NCBI RefSeq assembly: GCF_010119975.1
Contig: NZ_CP048222.1
Span: 8,532,501-8,596,500, forward strand
Reading direction: 5' to 3'
DNA: 64,000 nucleotides
DNA from: Rhodocytophaga rosea
GTDB lineage: Bacteria; Bacteroidota; Bacteroidia; Cytophagales; 172606-1
Every line of letters starts with the position of its first letter. Position 1 is the first letter of the stretch. The notes beneath the pieces are model-generated. The model had not been told where the DNA came from, made no database searches, and saw only the letters and a program-made list of their open reading frames with translations. Below are positions 44,819 to 54,710 of this stretch, piece after piece. The position numbers and the translations under genes were made by a program.

Positions 44819-47206
44819 TCAGAACTTGTAAGCAACGGTCATCCGGAAATTACGGCCTGGTTCTGTTTGCCAGTTATAGGCTGCAAGCCATGAATAATAA
44901 GAGCCGCTGTATAAATATTTATCCAGAATATTAAATACATTCGCTGTAATTCTGATATGATCGTTTTCCCAGAATAAACCACCATCCAGTTTAAAATAAT
45001 CCGGAAGCACCTGAGTAGGATCTGGAGATACTTCCCAATATGTTTCCCGGCCAGCCAGATAAGTAAATCCTGCCGATACTCCTGCCCCTTTCAATACACC
45101 TTTGGATACTCTGTAATTCAGCCAGGCATTGGTGGTATGTTTGGCATATCCGGGTACAATATCGCCTTCTTTCATAGCAGTAATCCCTTCAGCTACTTTT
45201 GTTACTCTGGAATCTGTATACGCATAATTGGCAATCAGGCTTAGTTCTTTTGTAAGTCTTCCTCTCAGGTCGAACTCTACTCCTTGTGCGCGTTTTTCGC
45301 CCAGTACCATACTTAATCCTGATGCAGGAGGACTATTCGGATCAGCGGTGAGTTCATTGTTTTTCAGAATACGGTAAATAGCAATTGTACTATTCCATTT
45401 GCCTTCTGCCCAATCCCGTTTAATCCCTACTTCCAAGTTATTTCCGGTAATGGGTTTTACAGTTCCTCCACTGGAAAGTCTGCCATTCTGTGGAATAAAA
45501 GCCTGGTCGTATAAAGCATAGGCTGAAGTTTGTTTGTTCAGGGATACACTCAATCCTACCCGTGGGGTAAAACGCTCGGCACTTTTTAGAGGCCCTCCAT
45601 ATTCCGACTGCCTTACATTGGTATAACGGCCTGCCAGGGTAAGTCTCACTTTGTTATCCAGAAAGCCAAGTTCATCCTGCAGATACAAGGCGCTATACCG
45701 TTGATCCATGGTTCCACCAGCAACAGTAGCTCTTTCTTCAATTGGTGAAGAATGATCAAACCTGGGAAAGCCATTTACCGGCGTACCATAGGTAGGTGCA
45801 TATATATTAAACTCTGCCCCTACAGTGTCTAGGGCATGGGATTGGCCCCAGTCAGCAAAATACTCTTTATTGGCCATGTCTAAACCGGTTAATATTCGGT
45901 GACGTACAGGACCTGTTGTTACTTCTCCATTCAAAAATACCTGTCCCATGGTCATATTGCTTTTTGCATCCCAGCTGTTCACCCCCCTGATCATGGTTCC
46001 ATCCGGGTTTACTACTGTTGGCCACATAGAAGATCCCTGTTGAGTGTAGTTAAAACGGGCCAGTTGTGCGGTAACCTTCCAGGTATTGCTGAGATAATGC
46101 TCTACATTGGCAAAAAAGCTATGGTCATGAATATTGGTGGCAGGCAGACCGGGAGAAAGGGTTGTGAAATTATGGGGTAATGTGCCAAAACCATCGGCGG
46201 CAAACACATAGTAGGAACCCACATTGCTCATATTGGCATGCTGATAGGTATACTCGAAAGTAAGTTTGGTTTTATCTGTAATCTGATAGGATAATACTGG
46301 TGCCACTACATACCGGTTGTTATATTCATAAGGCCGGTGTGATTTTTTGTTCTGGGCAGAAAGGTTCAGACGATAAAGTAATTTGCCGTCCTGGGTAAGT
46401 TTCCCATCCAGGTCCAGGGCAGAACGGTACAGGTCAAAGCTTCCTAGCGTAAGCGAAGCTTCCCCTTTTGTCTGGCCAGTAGGTTTTTTGGTAACTACAT
46501 TATACAAGCCACTGGGATCTCCGTTGGCAAGCATAAATCCGGCCGGACCTTTCACAAATTCTATATGATCCACAAAACTCATATCCTCTGTAAGCGGCCC
46601 CCAATAGGAATTTACCACATTAAATCCGTTCCGGAATGCCTGTATCTGCGAACCTCTGGATGAAATATTTGTGTATAAATCCCCCCAGTGTTCCATTCGT
46701 ACGGCTCCGCTTACATTACGTACCAGCCCATCGCTCATACTAATCACCTGCTGGTCGTTCAATACACTTCTGGTTACGAGCTGTATATTCTGGGGAATTT
46801 CAAGAATAGGCGCATTAAGCCGAAGGCTCTGGGAAGGTATGCTTTCCTGGTATCGGTTGGCATTGGCAGAAACTACTACTTCCTGCAACACCTGGGCGCT
46901 TTCTTTTAATACAAAATCCAGGGTAGTAATACCTCCGGCCGTTACCTGCGTGGCTTGTTCCTGCTTTTCCAGCCCAATAAAGGAGGCAATGATAGTATAG
47001 CTGCCAGGAGATATATTTTTTAGCTGATAAGAACCATTTTTATTAGCTGTAACACCTTTGCCAGTGCCCTTAATTACAATATTTACAAATTCTGCCGGTT
47101 GTCCATCTGAGGTTTTTACAGTTCCCTGGATGGAACCTGTTTGAGCCAATATGAGCCCAGGTAATAACACAAACAGGGCTATAGAACTAAGTAACGATTT
47201 GACCAT
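44819..47206 (-). CDS. TonB-dependent siderophore receptor
   Basis: 795 residues. The signal peptide ends near LILAQ. A carboxypeptidase-D-like domain (TGSIQGTVKTSDGQPAEFVNIVIKGTGKG) is followed by a siderophore-receptor plug (PQNIQLVTRSVLNDQQ, SSRGSQIQAFRNGFNVVNSYWG, DHIEFVKGPAGFMLANGDPSGLYNVVTKKP). The 22-stranded-type barrel ends in FRMTVAYKF. The layout matches ferric-siderophore receptors of the FhuA/FpvA type with the extra N-terminal domain common in Bacteroidota. It is divergent from a PepSY membrane protein gene; three tandem palindromes lie between, suggesting iron-dependent repression. The specific siderophore cannot be deduced. Confidence 0.94.
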   Translation of the reverse strand: MVKSLLSSIALFVLLPGLILAQTGSIQGTVKTSDGQPAEFVNIVIKGTGKGVTANKNGSYQLKNISPGSYTIIASFIGLEKQEQATQVTAGGITTLDFVLKESAQVLQEVVVSANANRYQESIPSQSLRLNAPILEIPQNIQLVTRSVLNDQQVISMSDGLVRNVSGAVRMEHWGDLYTNISSRGSQIQAFRNGFNVVNSYWGPLTEDMSFVDHIEFVKGPAGFMLANGDPSGLYNVVTKKPTGQTKGEASLTLGSFDLYRSALDLDGKLTQDGKLLYRLNLSAQNKKSHRPYEYNNRYVVAPVLSYQITDKTKLTFEYTYQHANMSNVGSYYVFAADGFGTLPHNFTTLSPGLPATNIHDHSFFANVEHYLSNTWKVTAQLARFNYTQQGSSMWPTVVNPDGTMIRGVNSWDAKSNMTMGQVFLNGEVTTGPVRHRILTGLDMANKEYFADWGQSHALDTVGAEFNIYAPTYGTPVNGFPRFDHSSPIEERATVAGGTMDQRYSALYLQDELGFLDNKVRLTLAGRYTNVRQSEYGGPLKSAERFTPRVGLSVSLNKQTSAYALYDQAFIPQNGRLSSGGTVKPITGNNLEVGIKRDWAEGKWNSTIAIYRILKNNELTADPNSPPASGLSMVLGEKRAQGVEFDLRGRLTKELSLIANYAYTDSRVTKVAEGITAMKEGDIVPGYAKHTTNAWLNYRVSKGVLKGAGVSAGFTYLAGRETYWEVSPDPTQVLPDYFKLDGGLFWENDHIRITANVFNILDKYLYSGSYYSWLAAYNWQTEPGRNFRMTVAYKF

Positions 47207-47256
47207 GATAAGTAGTGTGGTTTATGATATTTTGAACATGGGCAGCAAATCTATTA

Positions 47257-47322
47257 TTTAGAATTGTTCTAAACAATATTTATTTAGAATTTTTCTAAAT
47301 AGTTGTTTAGAATTTTTTTAAA
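47257..47322. promoter_or_regulatory. Three tandem TTTAGAA-N3-TTCTAAA palindromes (candidate iron-box operators)
   Basis: Sites at 47257-47273 (TTTAGAATTGTTCTAAA, perfect arms), 47283-47299 (TTTAGAATTTTTCTAAA, perfect) and 47306-47322 (TTTAGAATTTTTTTAAA, one mismatch). They lie between the divergent siderophore receptor and PepSY genes, 50-116 bp from the receptor start. The symmetry and position fit a Fur/DtxR-type metal-responsive repressor; the regulator is not in the window. Confidence 0.7.
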
Positions 47323-47425
47323 TAATACTTTTGGCACCATCAATTTCTTTCTACCCGGTTGCGATAACCAGATTGGTTCTTGTTATCCTAAGAAAGTTCA
47401 ATTATCATATTCTACTAATACTTCT

Positions 47426-48601
47426 ATGAAAAATGCCACCATCCGGAACTGGTTCACTGTGCATACCTGGACCAGTTTGATCTGCACAGCTTTTCTGCTG
47501 ATGTTATGTATCACTGGTTTGCCATTGATCTTTTATGAAGAAATAGAGCATTTATCAGGACATGAAGCAGAACTTCCTGCTTTGCAGGGGAAAAGCCCTG
47601 TCTTATCCAAAGATTTTGTGCTGCAGCAGGCTATGAACCAGAAGCCTGGAAAAGTAGTAAAATATGTCTTTTGGGATGAAAAAGAACATCCACACCAGAT
47701 GTTTGTCACCCTAGCCGATTCAGCTGAAGCACCTATAGAGGCCGATCATTATCTGACAATGGATGAGCGTACCGGCAAAGTGCTCGATACGCCACCTAAT
47801 GAAATGGATTTTATGCTCGTTATGTACTACCTGCATGTAGAAATGCTTACAGGAATCCCCGGCAAATTGTTTCTGGGCCTAATGGGCCTGCTGTTTATTG
47901 TAGCTATGGTTTCGGGTGTAGTTTTATATGGGCCGATTATGAAACGCTTTGATTTTGGCATGATCCGGACAGAAAAATCCTTGCGGCTCAAATGGCTGGA
48001 TCTGCATAATATGCTTGGCATTGTAACCCTTGCCTGGGCTTTTGTCGTAGGGCTAACTGGGGTGATTAATACTTTAGCTGATCCGGCCATTGACTTATGG
48101 CGGGCCGGGCAGTTATCTCAAATGGTAGCTGATTACAAAGACAAACTTGCCTTCAACGGGTCATTCAGTTCTTTGCAGGCAGCCCTTGAACGGGCAAAAG
48201 AAGCGGCTCCGGGAATGGAAGTTTCCTTTGTAGCCTATCCGGGAACTCTGTATTCGAGTAAGCACCATTATGGGGTGTTTATGAAAGGAACCTCACCATT
48301 GATGTCCAGGATAATTAAGCCTGCCTTGATTGATGCTCAAACCGGGCAATTGACGGATATAAAAGATCTGCCCTGGTATCTGAACCTGATTTTTCTTTCT
48401 CAGCCTTTTCATTTTGGTGATTATGGAGGACTTCCTCTTAAGATCATCTGGGCAGTTTTCGATATAGCCACCATCCTTGTATTAATCAGCGGCCTGTATC
48501 TCTGGCTGGCCAGACGCAAGGCAAGAGCCGCACAGCTGGCAAGACTTACTAGTATTCCGGAATCACTTACCTTAACAACAGCTGTAGAAAATGACAAATA
48601 A
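47426..48601 (+). CDS. PepSY-associated TM helix domain protein
   Basis: 391 residues from the preferred start MKNATIRNWFTVHTWTSLICTAFLLMLCITGLPLIFYEE; an upstream in-frame start at 47303 would overlap the third palindrome. It has four to five transmembrane helices, PepSY-type regions (GKVVKYVFWDEKEHPHQMFVTLAD) and HxxxG motifs near helices (WLDLHNMLGIVTLAWAFVVGLTG). Such proteins accompany TonB siderophore receptors and are thought to act in ferric-siderophore reduction at the inner membrane. It is divergently controlled with the receptor and overlaps the next gene by 11 bp. Confidence 0.92.
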   Translation: MKNATIRNWFTVHTWTSLICTAFLLMLCITGLPLIFYEEIEHLSGHEAELPALQGKSPVLSKDFVLQQAMNQKPGKVVKYVFWDEKEHPHQMFVTLADSAEAPIEADHYLTMDERTGKVLDTPPNEMDFMLVMYYLHVEMLTGIPGKLFLGLMGLLFIVAMVSGVVLYGPIMKRFDFGMIRTEKSLRLKWLDLHNMLGIVTLAWAFVVGLTGVINTLADPAIDLWRAGQLSQMVADYKDKLAFNGSFSSLQAALERAKEAAPGMEVSFVAYPGTLYSSKHHYGVFMKGTSPLMSRIIKPALIDAQTGQLTDIKDLPWYLNLIFLSQPFHFGDYGGLPLKIIWAVFDIATILVLISGLYLWLARRKARAAQLARLTSIPESLTLTTAVENDK

Positions 48602-48779
48602 TACCTATTTTAAGAAAGTTTGGGGTATGCCTATCCTGCTTGCATTGATTACCCTGGCCGGGTTGATTTTTGCCATCTTAGGAACAGGAATATGGCATAT
48701 ATTATCATGGGTATCTTTATTTGTACCTATTTATATCATGTGCAGGTATGGAAAGCAGTTTTTTGAATCTAACCTGTAA
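48591..48779 (+). CDS. Small two-helix membrane protein in iron-uptake operon
   Basis: 62 residues with two predicted transmembrane helices (MPILLALITLAGLIFAILGTGIW and ILSWVSLFVPIYIMCRYG). It overlaps the end of the PepSY gene by 11 bp, so it is translationally coupled. No family was recognised with certainty, but small membrane proteins like this often follow PepSY genes in siderophore loci. It is likely a partner of the PepSY protein (inference). Confidence 0.75.
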   Translation: MTNNTYFKKVWGMPILLALITLAGLIFAILGTGIWHILSWVSLFVPIYIMCRYGKQFFESNL

Positions 48780-49292
48780 AAATGACCCACTAGCTTTCTG
48801 TCCAGTAAAGGTATAACATACACAGCAGACACCTATTATTAACAAAGCTCTACATTTACAAAACGCTTTTACTTCAGAAGAAAAAAATACTGTCCACCAG
48901 ATCCTTAAGTAGTTTCACCGGCAATATCCAGCAGTAAATGCTGAATATTGCCGGTGTCGTTTGACTAGAGCCCGCACATCTATATTACTTAGCCGCTCTA
49001 ATCAATCACCTGACTTGTCAAAACCATTTATTAACTCAAAAAGCCGCCAATGAAGATTATCTCTGCAAGGAGTTAACTAATCCCTCTTGAGCTTTAGTAT
49101 TAGCCCTAATTTCATTATTTGCAAATTATTATATTTTGTTTACCTTACTGAAATAAAATAAAACAGCTCCGTTGGGTTAACATGCCAATCTATTAATACA
49201 TCATTTGAATCGCCAACTCTAAAAGGCTTTACACAAAACAGATATTTATTATATAATCAGTCTGTATAGTTCTTTGTGTTAGTCATTTATCA
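48780..49292. other. Spacer between iron operon and histidine kinase
   Basis: About 510 bp without a gene. It contains the hairpin at 48916-48956, annotated separately. The last 150 bp before the kinase are AT-rich and should hold its promoter. Confidence 0.45.
48916..48956. terminator. Long stem-loop (CACCGGCAATAT ... ATATTGCCGGTG)
   Basis: The outer 12-bp stem is perfect and continues after one mismatch into CAGCA/TGCTG with a GTAAA loop, an 18-position hairpin in total. It is 137 bp downstream of the small membrane gene. No strong T-run follows (TCGTTTGAC), so it may be a terminator or a small extragenic palindrome. Confidence 0.6.
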
Positions 49293-50558
49293 ATGTGTAT
49301 GGATGAAGGAAAAGTTTTTCGGGAAAAACAACAAACTTTACTCAATACCTTAAAAGAAGTATTTGAGCTATTTTCAAATGATTATTCTTCTAAACAACAT
49401 CCGCCTGACTCTAATCCTGCTATACTAAAAAAAATACAGGAATACCAATCAGTATTGTTGCAACAACACCAGGAAATATCTGACATGGCTAGTTACTTTG
49501 AGGCTTTGTTTCATCAGGCTCCGGTTCCATACTTATTGCTCGACCATAACCACAAAATAGTAGACTCTAATCCGGCGGCTACTCAATTGTTAGGTACTTC
49601 TGCTGAAAAACTTGCCGGAAAAGAAATAAGTGAGTTTTCTACAGAAGAGCATAAGCATTTGTTTTCGAATTTTTTTAATCATTTCCCGGAAAGTGCAACA
49701 AAGCCTCTGAGAATAAAGATAGTAACTAGAGATGAAAATTCTTTTTTAGCACATGTCTATTATAACAGGATATATAAAGCAGAAAACTCATTTCAATACC
49801 TGACTATTCTTCATACCATAGATGAAAGTAAGCCGAATGAGGAGGTTTTGATACAGGAGAAGCAATTATTGCAGCAGGAAAATGCAGAACTGGAAAAGTT
49901 TATGTATAGTGCCTCTCATGACCTTCGTTCTCCTATGGTTTCTATTATGGGTGTGATCAATGTAGCCCGTATGGAAACACAGGATGAGCAAATGATTGTG
50001 TACCTGAATTTTATTGAAATGTCGGTCCGGAAGCTGGATAACTTTGTTCAAGATCTGATCAACTTATCTAAAAACTCAGCCACTGACATCCGTGTTGAAA
50101 AAATCAAATTACGGGAACTCATTCATGGTATTTTTGACCAGTTGCACTATATTGAAAATGTAAAACGTATCCGGAAAGTAATTGAAGTCCACGATACAGC
50201 TGAATTACATTCAGACAAAGAGAGACTGAATGTTGTGTTGAGTAATCTGCTGAGCAATGCGATCAAGTACCATCATTATGGCCAGGAAGATCCTTTTATT
50301 GCCATTTCAATCAGGGTGGATAATCAGCAGGCTGTTATTTCATTGCAGGATAATGGACAAGGAATAGCCGAAGAACATGTACATAAAATATTTAATAAAT
50401 TTTATCGTGCTTCTCAAAACAGTAAAGGCTCTGGCTTAGGTCTGTTTATTGTAAAAGAAACTATTGAAAAATTAGGAGGGAATATTCAGGTAAACTCTGC
50501 AATAGGAAAAGGCACTACTTTCAAAATCACCTTGCCAAATCTGCTGAGCCGGATATAA
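49293..50558 (+). CDS. Cytoplasmic PAS-domain sensor histidine kinase
   Basis: 421 residues with no transmembrane segment. The N-terminal helical region leads to a PAS domain (~70-180, HQAPVPYLLLDHNHKIVDSNPAATQLLG). A short coiled coil follows, then a HisKA domain with the phospho-acceptor His in YSASHDLRSPMVSI (about residue 208). The HATPase_c domain shows the N box NLLSNAIKYH, G1 DNGQGIAEEH and G2 GSGLGLFIVKE. No response regulator is adjacent, so this is an orphan kinase. It is intact, unlike the kinase remnant at 14857. Confidence 0.94.
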   Translation: MCMDEGKVFREKQQTLLNTLKEVFELFSNDYSSKQHPPDSNPAILKKIQEYQSVLLQQHQEISDMASYFEALFHQAPVPYLLLDHNHKIVDSNPAATQLLGTSAEKLAGKEISEFSTEEHKHLFSNFFNHFPESATKPLRIKIVTRDENSFLAHVYYNRIYKAENSFQYLTILHTIDESKPNEEVLIQEKQLLQQENAELEKFMYSASHDLRSPMVSIMGVINVARMETQDEQMIVYLNFIEMSVRKLDNFVQDLINLSKNSATDIRVEKIKLRELIHGIFDQLHYIENVKRIRKVIEVHDTAELHSDKERLNVVLSNLLSNAIKYHHYGQEDPFIAISIRVDNQQAVISLQDNGQGIAEEHVHKIFNKFYRASQNSKGSGLGLFIVKETIEKLGGNIQVNSAIGKGTTFKITLPNLLSRI

Positions 50559-50868
50559 AGAAAGCCGCCAAAGCAGCCCCTTTATAGTAAACACATATAG
50601 GTCAGTTATTATACCTTATTCTCCTGTTCTGCTTATTGCTTTACAAATACTGCTTACAGATACCCCGATTCTTAACCTGGAGTTATACGGATTTTGATAA
50701 AATAGTACTAATACGGATTGATATCGTATTTCCTTCAGTTCATCCCCACCATTGCATTATCCTAAATTCCCTTTTAGCCAGCACAATGGTGTTAAAGCTT
50801 ACAGATTAGCTTCCTAAATAATAATTTATTGTTTACATTCGTGCCCAAAACCTTTTAACGCTAATCGA
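50559..50868. other. Spacer upstream of sucC
   Basis: 310 bp, AT-rich. TACATTCG about 30 bp before the sucC start resembles a Bacteroidota -7 element (TAnnTTTG), but no clear -33 partner was identified. No hairpin or gene is visible. Confidence 0.35.
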
Positions 50869-52089
50869 ATGAACATCCACGAATATCAAGGCAAAGAGAT
50901 TTTAAAAAGCTATGGGGTACGTATTCAGGAAGGTATCGTCGCCGATACTCCTGAAGAAGCAGTGGAAGCAGCCCGGCAGCTCAACTTACAAACCGGAACG
51001 AAGTTTTATGTAATCAAAGCACAGATTCATGCAGGCGGACGTGGTAAAGGCGGAGGAGTAAAAGTTGCTAAGAATCTGGAAGAAGTACGTGAAATCTCTA
51101 AAAAGATTCTGGGGATGCAACTGGTTACTATACAAACAGGTCCTGAAGGAAAACGGGTAAATAAGGTACTGGTTTCGCAGGATGTATATTATCCCGGACC
51201 ATCCGAGCCCAAGGAGTATTACCTGAGTATTTTGCTTGACCGTTCTGTAGGGCAGAATGTGATTATAGCCAGTACCGAAGGAGGGATGGATATAGAGCAG
51301 GTAGCCGAAGCCGATGAAGAAATTAAAGATCCTAAACAGAAAAAGATAATTAAAGAATGGGTAGATCCCCTGGTAGGTTTGATGCCTTTTCAGGCACGTA
51401 AATTAGCTTTTAAGTTAGGGCTGGAAGGAAATGCATTCAAAGAAATGGTGAATTTTATCCAGGCTTTATATAAAGCTTATGTTGAAATAGATGCCTCTCA
51501 GTTTGAGATCAATCCGGTATTAAAAACATCCGATGATAAAATATTAGCCGTAGATGCCAAAGTAAATCTGGATGACAATGCCTTGTACCGGCATAAAAAT
51601 TATGCGGAATTACGGGATATTACCGAAGAAGATCCGCTGGAAGTAGAAGCTGCCAAATCCGGTTTGAATTATGTAAAATTAGATGGTAATGTTGGTTGTA
51701 TGGTGAATGGGGCTGGTCTGGCTATGGCTACTATGGACATTATTAAACTTTCCGGTGGCGAACCGGCTAACTTCCTGGATGTAGGAGGCGGTGCCAATGC
51801 CCAGACTGTGGAAGCAGGGTTCCGCATTATTCTGAAAGATCCCAATGTAAAAGCAATCCTGATCAATGTGTTTGGGGGTATTGTTCGTGGCGACCGGGTA
51901 GCCAATGGTGTAGTAGAAGCTTATAAAAATATCGGAACCATTAAAGTGCCTATTATTGTACGCTTACAGGGGACCAATGCAGAAGAAGGCGCCAGAATTA
52001 TTGATGAATCCGGACTAAAAGTATATTCAGCCGTTTTACTCAAAGATGCTGCTGCCAAAGTGAAAGAAGTAATCTCTTCTGTTAAATAG
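50869..52089 (+). CDS. sucC: Succinate-CoA ligase [ADP-forming] subunit beta
   Basis: 406 residues. The N-terminus MNIHEYQGKEILKSYGVRIQEG is diagnostic. The ATP-grasp fold shows KAQIHAGGRGKGGGVKVAKN, EYYLSILLDRSVGQ, FEINPVL and VDAKVNLDDNAL. The C-terminal ligase domain has ANFLDVGGGANAQ and NVFGGIVRGD. It catalyses the TCA-cycle step succinyl-CoA plus ADP and phosphate to succinate, CoA and ATP, with the alpha subunit SucD, which is not adjacent here. The length matches the family. It is monocistronic, followed by a strong terminator. Confidence 0.98.
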   Translation: MNIHEYQGKEILKSYGVRIQEGIVADTPEEAVEAARQLNLQTGTKFYVIKAQIHAGGRGKGGGVKVAKNLEEVREISKKILGMQLVTIQTGPEGKRVNKVLVSQDVYYPGPSEPKEYYLSILLDRSVGQNVIIASTEGGMDIEQVAEADEEIKDPKQKKIIKEWVDPLVGLMPFQARKLAFKLGLEGNAFKEMVNFIQALYKAYVEIDASQFEINPVLKTSDDKILAVDAKVNLDDNALYRHKNYAELRDITEEDPLEVEAAKSGLNYVKLDGNVGCMVNGAGLAMATMDIIKLSGGEPANFLDVGGGANAQTVEAGFRIILKDPNVKAILINVFGGIVRGDRVANGVVEAYKNIGTIKVPIIVRLQGTNAEEGARIIDESGLKVYSAVLLKDAAAKVKEVISSVK

Positions 52090-52123
52090 TTTTAAAAATA
52101 TAAAGGGTATATCATTAGTTTTT

Positions 52124-52157
52124 AAATCGTGCTGACCGATTAGGCAGCACGATTTTT
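52124..52157 (+). terminator. Intrinsic terminator of sucC
   Basis: AAATCGTGCTG pairs with CAGCACGATTTT, giving an 11-bp stem with a 10-nt loop, and is followed by a T-rich tract. It lies 35 bp after the sucC stop. Confidence 0.9.
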
Positions 52158-52730
52158 ATTTGTAGCTAGTACCACCTAATATGCCAGCAAAAAGCGCTTT
52201 AACATTCAAAAAAAGTATTCTTTTTAAAATAAGATGCCTGAATCCAAACATATAAAATATCAACAGGCATACTGATTTTATTTATTGGCAATAGTTTTTT
52301 ATTAATTTTCATTTCCTTCATAACCAATCTATTACCATAAAAATGAAGGAACTATACATAATTTAGCAGGAAATTAAAAAATAAGATCGGTAAGCTAAAT
52401 TTTGAAAGTATCTTCTAAAAGTTTTTTAATCCATAATTTTTTGTTTTTTTTAGTAAATCTTTTCCGCTTGCTTTTAAAATTCTATTCATAAATTCTTGCA
52501 AAGGATGAGGAAATTATGCCATTTCGGAGGCAGAAAAGGCCAATAAGTAAATTTACTGATAGAAGGTTACTTCAAATGAAATCATAAACTAAATATAAAA
52601 ATTACAGGCAGTACCGATAAAATGTAAGGCATTATTCATACAAATCATTACTGCAAAATTGATCGCACGTAGGTAAGAATAAAACCGCTATAGTAGCCGG
52701 CCATTTATTCATTTTAATTCACAAACCACC
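52158..52730. other. AT-rich spacer upstream of T9SS cargo gene
   Basis: About 570 bp with very high A+T and no gene I can support. It should carry the promoter of the secreted protein. No hairpin or repeat was noticed beyond poly-A/T runs. Confidence 0.45.
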
Positions 52731-54650
52731 ATGAAAAAAATTATACAGCTATTCCTTCTTATTACATTTTCTTTTGGTATTCTCCCTCTACACGTTTTTG
52801 CCCAGACCTATTACTGGATTGGTGGAAGTGGCAACTGGAATGACAAAGTAAACTGGTCGTTTTCCTCGAGTGGTACTCCAATAGCTAATACAGATCCTCT
52901 TCCTGGTCCAACCAATGATGTAGTATTCGATGACCCACTTATTGGTAATTATACAGTTACAATAAATCCACCAGGAGCAATATGTAGGAATTTAAACTGG
53001 CAGGATATAGATGGCATCAATCCTACTCTTACTGGTGCAGGGGGACTGAAAATTGAAATTTATGGTTCGCTTAATTTACCAGCAACAGTATCAAATAATT
53101 TTCCAGGAACGTTTGAATTGAAAGGAGCAGGAAATTTTACTTTAAATGCTACTTCTCCTTTTCCAACGGGAAGTATACTATTATTTAATAACCCTGCCGG
53201 TATATGGAAATTAGCAGATAAATTAGATGTATATAATTTAAGAATTCAAAGTGGAGAATTAGATGTGCAGTCAAATGATAATAGTATAGATGTAAAGGGA
53301 TACTGGTATATGACCCCTGCTCCATCGGTAGCTGCCAAATTCAATAGTCAGGGAGGAACGGTAGTTTTCAATGGTTCTGGCACACAAACGATTACTACCA
53401 ATGCCGCTCTCGGCAGAAATGAATTCTTTAATATGATTATTGAAAATTCCGGCCCTGGCATTACACTCAATTCACCTGTGAGTGTCGGAAAAAACAACGG
53501 TGGCCGCATTACATTCATTGACGGAATTGTCAATACTACGCCAACCAATATATTAACCATTAACAACCGTGCACAGGTAAGCGGAGCTAGAGATGGTAGT
53601 CACGTAAATGGATATGTAAGAAAAATTGGTAACGATGGAGACAATGAATTCTACTTCCCTATTGGGGATGGAACTTCTTACCGTCCGGCCGGATTAGAAT
53701 TTGTTAATCCAAATCCTAATGCTGTATTCGTAGCAAAATATAATCGCCGTACTCCGGCAAACGTTAACTACCCACCCGCTAATGCAAACAGTCCTCTCAC
53801 AATAAGTAAATTTGAATACTGGGAGATTGAGAGGACTGGTGGCAATGCAAGTACAAGGGTGATTTTAACATGGGAAATTCCAGTCAGTGGCCCTGAAAAT
53901 TATTTAGGAGAACCGGCAAATGTTGAAGACTTACTGGTTGCTTATTGGAATTCATCAAATCCCTTAACTGGAGAATGGAGAAGAATAAATTCCAACAATC
54001 AGACAGTTACTAATTCTAATCCTGCTAATTATTCAGGTCATACCCGGATGCAATCGGCTATGGCAAATAATGACAGAAGGGTATATGCAATTGGCTCAGA
54101 AATCCTTCCTCTTCCCATCGAACTCCTATACTTTAAAGCAAATCTGGTAAATGGCGTGGTACAACTCGACTGGGCAACCGCTTCAGAGAAAGATAATGAT
54201 TACTTTACCATCGAAAAATCCACAGATAGCAAGCAGTTTGAAGCATTTCTGGAAGTAGATGCCATAGGGAATAGCCAGCAGGTTCAAACCTATACAGCCC
54301 CCGATGCCAATCCTTTATCACCTGTTACCTACTACCGCCTGAAACAAACCGATATTGACGGCAAATTTACCTACTCTAAAATCGTAGCTATCCATTCTGG
54401 AAGTAAAGCGAGTTTGAGTGTAACGCCGCTGACCGAGAAACAAATCAGACTTTCGTATTATTTGCCACAATCGAAAGATGCAGTTCTGAGCCTTTATGAT
54501 ACTAAAGGTGTGTTAGTATGGAATAAATCTGTTTCTGGAAATTCTGCTTTGCAAGCTGAAATCATAAAACTTTCTTATCCTTCTGGTATGTATCTGTTAA
54601 CTATGCAGCAGGCCGGCGAAGCGATAGTCAAAAAGATTTTTATCCGGTGA
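52731..54650 (+). CDS. Secreted protein with type IX secretion C-terminal sorting domain
   Basis: 639 residues. The signal peptide is MKKIIQLFLLITFSFGILPLHVFAQ. The N-terminal part (TYYWIGGSGNWNDKVNWSFSSSGTP) is the repeat-like motif of large Bacteroidota surface proteins. The middle is a low-complexity, Asn/Thr-rich beta-helix or beta-sandwich (TITTNAALGRNEFFNMIIENSG). Residues ~455-550 resemble a fibronectin-like spacer (LDWATASEKDNDYFTIEKSTDSKQFE). The last ~75 residues are a type A T9SS sorting domain ending YPSGMYLLTMQQAGEAIVKKIFIR. It is predicted to be exported by T9SS and anchored or released at the surface. Its specific role is unknown. Confidence 0.92.
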   Translation: MKKIIQLFLLITFSFGILPLHVFAQTYYWIGGSGNWNDKVNWSFSSSGTPIANTDPLPGPTNDVVFDDPLIGNYTVTINPPGAICRNLNWQDIDGINPTLTGAGGLKIEIYGSLNLPATVSNNFPGTFELKGAGNFTLNATSPFPTGSILLFNNPAGIWKLADKLDVYNLRIQSGELDVQSNDNSIDVKGYWYMTPAPSVAAKFNSQGGTVVFNGSGTQTITTNAALGRNEFFNMIIENSGPGITLNSPVSVGKNNGGRITFIDGIVNTTPTNILTINNRAQVSGARDGSHVNGYVRKIGNDGDNEFYFPIGDGTSYRPAGLEFVNPNPNAVFVAKYNRRTPANVNYPPANANSPLTISKFEYWEIERTGGNASTRVILTWEIPVSGPENYLGEPANVEDLLVAYWNSSNPLTGEWRRINSNNQTVTNSNPANYSGHTRMQSAMANNDRRVYAIGSEILPLPIELLYFKANLVNGVVQLDWATASEKDNDYFTIEKSTDSKQFEAFLEVDAIGNSQQVQTYTAPDANPLSPVTYYRLKQTDIDGKFTYSKIVAIHSGSKASLSVTPLTEKQIRLSYYLPQSKDAVLSLYDTKGVLVWNKSVSGNSALQAEIIKLSYPSGMYLLTMQQAGEAIVKKIFIR

Positions 54651-54668
54651 GAGCAACTTCAATATATT

Positions 54669-54710
54669 AAACCAAAAGCGGCCAGAATTAACTCTGGCCG
54701 CTTTTGGTTT
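54669..54710. terminator. Bidirectional terminator, perfect 18-bp stem
   Basis: The arm starting AAACCAAAAGCGGCCAGA (54669-54686) pairs exactly with 54693-54710 around a 6-nt loop. It lies between convergent genes, the T9SS cargo and the beta-CASP protein. The stop codon of the latter (54709-54711) overlaps the stem edge. Confidence 0.92.
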
